From Cudoniella acicularis (lineage: Eukaryota > Ascomycota > Leotiomycetes > Helotiales > Helotiaceae): a DNA stretch of 39,486 nt. Of this stretch, positions 31,249-39,486 are shown one piece after another; within the stretch, counting starts at the first letter, position 1; every line of letters starts with the position of its first letter. The stretch is from positions 1-39,486 of the forward strand of contig JAAMPI010000396.1 of the NCBI GenBank assembly GCA_013054445.1, written 5' to 3'. The translations under genes were made by a program, and so were the position numbers. The notes below the pieces were generated by a model, which did no database searches, had not been told where the DNA came from, and saw only the letters and a program-made list of their open reading frames with translations.

Positions 31249-34200
31249 TCATGCAGGGGTTTCCACTTTGGCACCCCCATTTACCATTGCACCATGGCCA
31301 TTTACACCGGTGGGAGATGCGGCTTTCGCTTCCCCTGAAGCAGAGCCCGGGCCCGATCCAGATGTAGACACGATTCCTCCCTTTTTGTCCTCCTCTCCAT
31401 CATCGTCATAATCTTCATCAACATCCATTTTCCGAGCAGCTCGTTCAGGCTCCCCAACTGGTGCCGGTGGAGGAGGTGGTGGAGGATGATCCATACGTTC
31501 TCTTTCACGCTCACGCTCATCCACAACATACTCCTTAGGAGCAGGTGGAGCGGGTGGCGGTGGTAATTCGTGAACAGGTGTGTGCACCCCAGGAGGACCT
31601 TGCATAGGTGGTAGGTGGTTTTGATTTGGCAGAGCGTGAGTAGGCGGGTGATGTGCTGCCTCTGAAGGGTGGTAGTTTTCGTTAGCTCGGCGCTGCTCTT
31701 CAGCTCGTCTTTGGTCATCTAGGCGCCTCTGCTCTTGCTCTCCGGCACGACGTTGATCTTCCATACGACGCTGTTCTTCTGCGCGTCGAATCTCAGAGGA
31801 GCTGCGGCGGAATGGCTCCCGAGGGGGCGTTGAAGGTCTACGGTGATGCATATCTTCCATACGGGCACGATTTTCATCTGACGCGGGCTTCTTCATCAAC
31901 GGCTGCTCGTCCTCCCACTCCCGCATTCTTTTGGGACCTACTGAAGCGGGTCTTTCCCCGTTCCGGTCTGCCGCCGCTGCAGCTTCCTGTGCTACCATGG
32001 CAGATGGAGGTGGAGGCGCACCGCCTTCAATACCACCAGGATTAGAAATGTCGGGATGATGAGGATATGGCTGCTGGTGTTGCGGGTATCCAGATTTAGG
32101 AGACGCCATTCTATTGTCCAAAATTGGTCGAACTTCAGGGCGAGGACTGTTTCCGCGTCCGAAAGGCGGTAATGACCCGGGTCCCGGTCCAGGTCCATTC
32201 ATGTTATTTGGTGCCGGAGGTAACACGGATGGTCCTGCGAAGTTTGGATTCGGGACTCGCTGAAGGGGTTGTGATGGTGGACCTTGAGAAGGTGGCTGTG
32301 GAAGGGCTGGACCAGGATAAGATCCTCCCATTGCAGGATGATGCTCGCGTTGTGGAGAAGGTCTTCGAGGGGGAGGACCAGGAGGTCCCGAAGGTCCGGG
32401 TTGTCCTCTGTCGGCACCGGGACCTGGAGCGTAAGGTCTCATTTGCTGGTCTTGCCTTGGACTAGGCGCACGCGGAAGTGGAGGAACTGGACCAGGACCT
32501 CGAGGGCCTTCCCGTTGATCGTAGGGATTTGCGGCTTGAGGAGGTGGGTTGATCTCAGCGAGTCGGCTACCCCAACCATTAACTGGCCCATTTGGTGGCC
32601 CGGGTGGTGCAGGTGGAGGAGCCGAATTGCCCCACTGAGGGCCGGGTGGACCGACAGCGCCAGTGGCCTGATAAGCCTGAGGATGGACGTCTTGTGGAAG
32701 AGGTGCGCTTGTTTGAACTGGCAAGCCGTTGGTTTGGCCGTTTCGGAGAAGTTGCAGACGGGCCTTGATATGCACGTTGGAAGGATCTAGTTCTGCAGCA
32801 CGCTGATAGGCATCAAGTGCATCATTGATCTGATTGTTACAGGACTCATACTAGACAGATCATTAGCCATGTCTCAAACAAACTCAGCTAAAGCTGGAGC
32901 AAACTTACCAGAGTCCCAAGGTCGTACCAGACCTCGGAGATGTACGGGTTCAAGCGTATCGCGCGGGAGTATGCATCAAGTGCATCTCGGTACTGGTTGA
33001 TCTGGTAATACAAAACGCCAATCGAGCACCAGAATGTTGGGTTCCGTCCGTCTCGATAAACGGCTTGCTGATAGGCCTCGTACGCTTTTGGGTACTTCTG
33101 TTGTGACATGTAGCACCGGCCAAGCAAATACCAGCTCTGTGCGTCGCTTTGGTCTGCCACGTGTTAGCGTGCACAATGCAGGACAGATCGTTTTGACGAG
33201 TCTTACCGGAGCTGACGGATTTTTCAAGATACTCAATTGCACGCTCTTGACTGGTGAAGCTGTTACTTTGCTGGTGATGCAACCACCCAAGTTGCTGAAG
33301 GACCTTTGCATGATTTGGATCGCGGTCGAGCACTCGCATGTAGGCCGATTTGGCGTTGTCGTACTACAGTATAGTTAGAAACGTGACTTTGCAACGTGGA
33401 GATCATGTGCTCACATCTTTTTGTTGTTCATGAACATGCCCAATTTGGAACCAAATATCTTCCTCGGTCAACGGTGTTGGTGGGACAGAAACAATGTAAC
33501 GGAAACACTGCAAACAATTAGCGACCGTGCGATGTTCACTGTTTCGCTTCAACTCGCCTCGAGACTTTGTTGGTACTTTTGCTGCTGCTTGTAGATTATA
33601 CCAAGACGAAAGTAGATTTCATTGGCCTTTTCAAAATCGGGCTGCATGCGCATGACTTGCGAAAATGCTTCCTCTGCATGTTCAAGAGATCCGTATCGGT
33701 CATAGAGAATTCCGATGCCATACCAAAGTTTTGGTTCCTGCAAGACTTGTTAAAGGAAAAACTTATTCAAAAGTGAATTAATTAACATACCTTTGGATCT
33801 CTGAGATGATATAAAGCTTGCTGGTAAGCTGAATACGCTTGTTGTAGGTCATCCATCATCAGATAACAGTGGCCTATGAGAGGTTAGTGGCAATCAACAC
33901 ACAAAACAAATGCCAATCAACCCACCAAGGCTTCCCCAGACATCACCATTATTCCCATCAAGCTTAAGGATATTTTGGAGATATTCGACGGCTTTATGAA
34001 ATTGTTCCTGCGTTCTGAGAATACAACTAATCGCATTCATCGCAGGTATCGATCTTGGATTGGAGCGAAGAGCATGCTCGTAAGCTCCCATTGCCTCTTC
34101 TAAATTTCCCAATAATTCCGCAAGACTCCCTGGATATTCATGTTAGCTGACAGACTTTATAGGCGCCTGAGATCATCGTACCTATTTGAAGCCACACCGC

Positions 34201-34341
34201 CTCATTCATCGCCGCCATTTGTTGAGCGGCAGGCCATTGTTGTTGCTGTTGCGGCGGCGCCATTCCTGGCGGAGGAGGACCGCCAGGAGGGCCATGGTGC
34301 AATTGCATGCCCGCTGGAGGTGATGGATGATGGCTTGCCAT
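31249..34341 (-). CDS. ssn6: Ssn6/Cyc8 TPR corepressor (general transcriptional repressor subunit)
   Basis: Eight exons on the minus strand: 34341-34182, 34129-33926, 33873-33791, 33737-33558, 33507-33415, 33363-33207, 33153-32909 and 32850-31249 (907 aa). The introns are 50-58 nt and all in phase. Intron 4 (33557-33508) begins GC instead of GT. The N terminus is Pro/Gln/His-rich, then about ten tetratricopeptide repeats run to about residue 385. Examples are AMGAYEHALRSNPRS, EPKLWYGIGILYDRYG, EDIWFQIGHVHEQQKD, AKVLQQLGWLHHQQ and WYLLGRCYMSQQKYPKAYEAYQQA. The 500-residue tail is Pro/Gln-rich, with a long Arg/Glu heptad-like stretch and an acidic region near the end. Ssn6 joins Tup1 to repress many gene sets, including carbon-repressed ones, in the nucleus. 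Regulation of the nearby pectinases by it is only a possibility. Confidence 0.95.
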
Positions 34342-35344
34342 GTTTAATATCGATATGCGACAGCACTGGGACGTGTGCGCTGGCGACGAAGCGCCCAGCA
34401 ATTGTCAGATGGCGATGATTTCGCGCTCGTATAGAGGGATTAGTGTTGGACAACTCAAGCTCCTGGTATCTTGAGCTCAGATTCGCTTTCTATCTTGTGG
34501 TATGTAGGTGTAAATGGTTGCCGGTCGGCTACGAAATGCGAGCAGAGGGGGCTGTTTTTTGTGGCGCAAGGGTCGTGAGCTGCGTGAAGATATAAAATAG
34601 AAGCTCGGCCGTACAGGTCATCGGGGTACCGCTTGGAATAGTGATTCTCTTCAGACGGGTTGGTGGGGTGGTTGGGGACGGCTGCAAACGTGAAGCTATT
34701 CGCGTGAGAGTTCGGAAGAGACGAGAAGAAGAGGAGAAGAATAGTGACGGGGTGAGAAATGGTAAAATGCCAGACTGCCAGTGGATCATGAAGGCCATAA
34801 CCCTTACCCAGCGCTAAGTTTGCCAGTGTCTCTCTTGAAGTTCCGTCGTGGCACCCACACTTTTCGTACCCCGGCCAGAAAATAATGAAAGTGGGCCGAC
34901 TGCTCCATCGAGCTAGCTTCCGAGGGCTTGCCGGGCTAGTCTGCTTCGGGTACCTTATTTCCAAAACCTGGAATGCGCCCGCTGTAGGCGCTAGAGCAGA
35001 GGCGAGAGAGGCTCCTTCCACGCCGCGTGGAACCCGTCACCGAATTAATTCCCGGCCTGGAGCTTCAGCATCGCGATCGTGCAAGCCTGCGAGCCTGAGT
35101 GCGGGCTCGAGGGGCCTCCACCAGTCTCCAGTTTCCAACCACGGTATTCTTCCCCGGTAAGCAAACGACTGAAGAGCCGATCGCGATGGGCCCAGCAACG
35201 ACGAGGAGCCCGCCCACCAGCAACTGCACGGCAGCAGGGCTGCTCCAGGGTCGCCACAAAACACTAGATGACGCTGACCTCTCGTGCCCGGCCGCTGGAC
35301 GTTTCCCCGTCGCCGGTTTCGTCCAGCGTGCAGCGCGAACAACA

Positions 35345-35368
35345 GGCGCAGGCGTAGGCGTAGGCGTG
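35345..35368 (+). repeat. Hexamer tandem repeat
   Basis: Four units: GGCGCA, GGCGTA, GGCGTA, GGCGTG, in the G+C-rich gene-free region. Confidence 0.6.
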
Positions 35369-35930
35369 CATCCATCGACACCAAGCGTTTCTTGACCGCA
35401 GCCCAGCCCAGCGACGGATTTGTGGGGGGTGTTTGGGCTGCATTCGGGAAAAGAAGGCGGATGGTGCGCATGCTAGGTGGTCAAGGTTGATCATCATCGT
35501 TCCCTGAGAGTCTTGACTAGTCCTGGATGCTGACAGCGCAAGCTTCGATGGCACAGCTAGGGCCATGGAGCACCTCGCTAGAGAGCCAAGAGCAGGGAGG
35601 GCTCAAGAGACAGCGGTCTGTTGAAGGCTTGAGGTTGAAGCAACGCAACGATACAATACAACTCGGGACGACTATCACGGCTGCAACAACACTCAGCATT
35701 CACAGGCTAGACGCCTCAGAGTCACCACCAGCACGGGTCTTGGCCCTTGAGAATGCAGCCTAATTGTCCAGCAGGCCGAGCAGCCAGCAGCCCCCGCAAG
35801 CACAAGGCACACGAGAGGCGTGAAGCGGTGCCGTAAATATGATGAGATGCAGTTGCAGACTGCAGATGCGCACGGGAAGGTTCAAGGTTTACACAGCATT
35901 TTCATGCACCTCAAAACCACGGGCCAAATG

Positions 35931-35957
35931 ACACAGGCGAGACAGGCAAGACAGGCG
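35931..35957 (+). repeat. Nonamer tandem repeat
   Basis: Three units: ACACAGGCG, AGACAGGCA, AGACAGGCG. Function unknown. Confidence 0.6.
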
Positions 35958-37981
35958 AACGGCTGCTTGCAATCAGCCATCAATCAGGACCCTCGCCAAC
36001 CAGCCTGCCCAGGATCCCAAAAATCAAGCATCAGTCAGCCCCCTCTTGAGCCCTTGTCACTCTGAGTCTCTTCCGAATCCACCCCGGGCCCCGGAAGCCC
36101 TCTATGCTGGTATGCTGGCATGCTTACTCTTTAAAGCCTTTCAAGTCCTTGGCGGTGTTGGCCCGCTCTTTGGATGCTTTAGATGGAGAAGCTCCCCGAA
36201 GAGGATGGCGGCGGCGCGAGATCACAATTGTAAAAGGAGGCCTCACCCAACCCAACCATGTCCGCAACATGAGTCAGGGACCCGGGGCGCGCGTTTATTA
36301 ACACTGGACTCTCGCATCCTCGCGGAGCACAAAAACCAATGCTGCGCTGCTGCATTTCTTCTAGCCTGCTTCGAATCTTCGGCGCTTTGGGCCTGGCGTG
36401 CCCGACACATGTTTCTACCGTACCGTTTTCCCCGCATCCTCGCTCAAGAATCGCCTGCTTCAGGGCTCGAGGGCCAACCTCGAAACTCCAAGCACGATAA
36501 TCGTCGAACATAGAACCACAAGCCTGGCTTGTCGAGGAACCCTGGAGCAAAAGGCATGCATCATCAACTGTAGATGTGCACAGGTTCTGGTCTGGTGGAG
36601 TGTTTGAAAGCTTGTCGCCAGTCACACCCTCCCTCAGGTTGAATCGATGATCCGAACAAGGGGCTCTGTGAAGTCTTTCGAAACAAATCAGAAGGCGACC
36701 AGCCATCCCAAAAAGGAGCTTCTTTCAAGCTCCGACACTTGTCTCCTAGCTTTCCAGGCCGGCAAGATGAACTGACTCTGTTCAGTTATATTGTAGGACT
36801 GTCGGCCCGCGTCTGTAGGTTTTTCTGTGAATAGCATCCGTTCTTCTGTGCAACCGACCCCTCCCGCCCTCTCCCTCCTCCCTCTCCCCATCATCGCTCG
36901 TATTCCAAGCTTCCAATAGCCTCTCGAAATGCACAAAAATGCCCGACACCCCCATCAATTCCTCAAAGATCCGCAGTTGGCACGCTGTCAATTTTCCTGC
37001 AATGCATCTATCCCACCATGGCCAGCGAATGCGATTCTGGCATTGTGCCGACTGACAGCCGGCACGGTCCTCGCGTGCGATGCTGCACCCCTCCCTTTTC
37101 CTTCCCACCCTCGCTTTTGGCATGGTTTCTCGGTGTGGCAGATTGTGGCGTAGGAGGCGAGGGGGATATTTGGACCGTTTTTTTTTGAGCCCGGAACGCC
37201 AGGCGCGTGAAACTCTGAAACTTGGGTTTTTTGTTTGTCCACGATTTCAGCCCCGACTGTCTGCACACATGACTTGGAGGTACTGGTACATGGCTGATAT
37301 GGCACGTGATTCTTCTATCCCATCTCCTGATGAGATACCCTCTTTTATCCCACGATATTTGTTGAGCTGATACACTTGTAACAGTGCAAGATCCGATTGT
37401 GCGGCAAATAGAGTTTTTCTATCGCCTCGCAAGTCGTAAATCCAAAAATACAAGTCAGGCTCTCGTGAGACCCAGGGCCACGCCACGTGCTCACAGGACA
37501 ACATTCCGTAATCCCCAAACGAATGGAGATCTCGTCAATCTCACGAGGCGAGCCGATATCATATCAAGCGCCGCGGTGATTCATAGCACCTGAGAGTCGG
37601 CGAGACACAATTTCGACAAAAAACAAAAACTTTCCTTCCTCAACCCTAAAAACGGATGAAGCTTTTCGCTCAGCGCCGGGTGGAATAATCTGGAGGAAAA
37701 CCCCCACTCGAGTTCTATTTCCTCTCAACGACGCGCCCGCTGGCATGTAGAACAGGCGTCACTCGCTTGCACCTTAGATCCAGAAACCCTGATCCTGCGC
37801 CTGTTCCACAGTGCTGTGCTGCCAAAAGAAAAGACGGACGGCGCAGATGCGCGCATACTTGCATCGACGACAAGAGCCGAACCTGCAGTACAGGGCATCC
37901 AGAGCAGACCCGGAGTCCTTGACTCCCTGAAAGAGGACCACGAGAGAGGACAAATCCGTATCATAATAGTAGGACATGCAC

Positions 37982-37999
37982 GGCATATATGGCATATAT
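37982..37999 (+). repeat. Nonamer doublet with CATATATG palindromes
   Basis: GGCATATAT occurs twice in direct succession; each copy forms the palindrome CATATATG with the following G. Confidence 0.5.
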
Positions 38000-38350
38000 G
38001 GCACTTGACATTTGGCCGAGCATCGCAGGTCGCAGGCAAGGGCATCATCGCAGGGCAGGGCAGATGAGCCTGGTCCTGCGGGCCTGCCGAACTTTCCTTT
38101 GCGGTGCTTACCTGCAATGTAGCCGTCCTGTACTGTCTGTACCGTACACGCACATGTAATGTAATCGGCATCCTACATACTCCGTACATACCCAACCTGC
38201 ATCTATACATACATCGTCCAGGCACAAGCGAACGTAGCGAAGGAATGTGGTGTACATGTAAAAGGGTTACAGAGGATGTTGTCGGTGGCTATCCGCCATC
38301 ACTTGCCTTTGTGGCTCCCCTCCCACCACTTGATGCGCCTTCAGCCCACA

Positions 38351-38371
38351 ACCACGACCACGACCACGACG
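38351..38371 (+). repeat. ACCACG microsatellite
   Basis: Three and a half copies of the hexamer ACCACG. Confidence 0.6.
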
Positions 38372-39434
38372 TTGTATTATGCTGTGACCGAAATGTACCT
38401 GCCTACCGACGTTGACGTTGCATGTCCAAAATCAAGGCTCCGTCCAACTCTAAGAAACTTGAAGAAAGGCGCACGAAAGAGCGTTGCACGAGAAATGGGG
38501 ATATCTCCCCTTTCAAGCCTCAAGTCCGAGTCGAGGCGGCACAGACTCGAGCTCGAGAGACGAGCGAGCAACAATCAGTCAGCCCACTCGCAATCGGCGT
38601 AACAGTCACACAAACATGGTTTCATTCCTCCTTACCACGACGACAATGTGGATGTGATGAATGTCTCTGTTCACATTCTTCAACACTAACTAGTTAAACT
38701 AACGAGAGACATGCCCAAAAGAGCGAAACATTTGATCGAGATTTCCGAAATGTCTGTCTCACCCAATTAACTTGACTTTAATTTTTGACTCGGCTCTGAG
38801 TGAAATGAATCATTTTTGGCTAATAATGAGTTTGAGACATTCCATCCACACACAGCTGTAAGAAACAAAAAGCAAAAATCCTTTTCGAGAAACCTTTTTG
38901 TTTTGGTCGGCAAGCAAGCAAGCCGCTTCTTGTAGCACCTGAGTGTGGAGCTCAAACACCAAGCCACAAAATGTGCGGTTTTCTTTACCGCCCGCCTGCA
39001 ATGCATGGAGAAACGGGGGTCTAGAACTTTTCGTTGAGGAATCGATGGTGGCGATTTATTGCCTCATATATGGATTGTGGATTTTATACTCCGCCATGTA
39101 TGTGGGTTTACTCCGCAAAGTGAGAATGACGATATATGAGAGCCCCCTTTCTCCGAGGCGTACCGTACACCAGCCGTAATCCGTAAGTATTGGTTGCGTG
39201 ACGTCGGCGCCACTGCTTCAGTCTCACATAATCGCCTCATCATTTACTTTGAGATTCATTTATTTAGAGTGCGAAGTAAGTAGGGACCTGCGCAGTTGGG
39301 GAAGTATTGAGTTGGATGGATGGATAGTGGACATGGGCTGTGTGACCAAAGAGATTGGCGTATTGGGAAGGAGGCTGAGAGGTGTGTGTGGTGTGCAGGT
39401 GTGGTCAGATCGGATGGATACCTAGATGGACAGG

Positions 39435-39456
39435 GGTTGGGTTGCGGTTGGGTTGC
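39435..39456 (+). repeat. 11-mer tandem repeat at the window edge
   Basis: GGTTGGGTTGC is repeated twice, followed by a partial GGGTTGC. It is G/T-rich but not a telomere repeat (fungal TTAGGG is absent). Confidence 0.6.
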
Positions 39457-39486
39457 GGGTTGCCGGAAGGCGGAAGGAGGAAATGG

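Larger units (their letters stand above)
34342..39486. other. 5.1 kb region upstream of ssn6 without a supported gene
   Basis: The ssn6 promoter and leader should occupy the first several hundred bases. Further on, 34880-36700 is fairly G+C-rich and carries many overlapping open frames on both strands, but none shows a family motif, signal peptide or consistent intron. CT-rich tracts at 36847-36893 and 38320-38340 look promoter-like, so the region may be the long upstream region of a plus-strand gene beyond the window. Short tandem arrays are listed separately. Confidence 0.4.

Noticed and set aside
34455..35021. 188-codon open frame (-) just upstream of ssn6
   Set aside because: Lies in the ssn6 leader/promoter. 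Composition is unlike a folded protein and no motif is present.
36179..36706. 175-codon open frame (-) in the gene-free region
   Set aside because: G+C-rich sequence yields long frames by chance on both strands here; no recognisable domain.
39435..39456. G/T-rich 11-mer repeat considered as telomeric
   Set aside because: Does not match TTAGGG or a known fungal telomere unit, and only two copies are present.

Overview
The window is nuclear DNA of a filamentous ascomycete (Pezizomycotina). The evidence is intron-rich genes with 45-65 nt introns carrying GTNNGT donors, CTAAC/CTGAC/CTAAT branch points and YAG acceptors, plus fungal families: Pbp1, Ypi1, Ssn6/Cyc8, Kre6/Skn1, GH28 and CE8 pectinases, and a DUF1279 protein. 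A Leotiomycete (Helotiales-like plant-associated fungus) is my best guess from the flavour of the proteins, but the window alone does not prove it. Gene models were built by hand from splice signals, reading phase and family motifs.

Layout. 1-2147 (+) is the 3' part of an ataxin-2/Pbp1 gene, convergent with a four-exon alkyltransferase-like (ATL) DNA-repair gene at 2811-3462 (-). 4178-5576 (+) is a cysteine-rich, GPI-anchored-type surface protein with an apparent frameshift. 6097-6664 (+) is the PP1 regulator Ypi1. 7533-8892 (-) is a secreted endopolygalacturonase and 10821-11846 (+) a pectin methylesterase; they are divergent and share a 1.9 kb upstream region. 12536-14482 (+) is a mitochondrial-type DUF1279 protein whose first intron is swollen to 1047 nt by an insertion bounded by 13-bp inverted repeats. 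14483-17232 is an AT-rich gene-free island. 17233-18900 (-) is an F-box protein. 20083-22130 (-) is a Kre6/Skn1-type GH16 membrane protein with a second, synonymously diverged copy of its last codons downstream. 24691-25230 (-) and 25431-25832 (-) are two small conserved or hypothetical proteins. 26476-27816 (-) is ribosomal protein uL3. 28261-29089 (-) is a single-pass membrane protein. 30249-30380 (+) is a candidate secreted micropeptide. 31249-34341 (-) is the Ssn6/Cyc8 TPR corepressor with eight exons, including a GC-AG intron. 34342-39486 holds no gene that I can support.

Function. The pectinase pair is a small pectin-degradation module: the esterase demethylates homogalacturonan and the polygalacturonase cleaves the product. 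The other genes are mostly housekeeping or regulatory: RNA-binding Pbp1, PP1 control, translation, beta-1,6-glucan assembly and global repression. No secondary-metabolite cluster, prophage or CRISPR array was seen. The observations most worth a second look are the duplicated terminal coding segment of the Kre6-like gene, the inverted-repeat-bounded insertion carrying a decayed reading frame, and the AUG-less presequence-like frame ahead of the 25230 gene.
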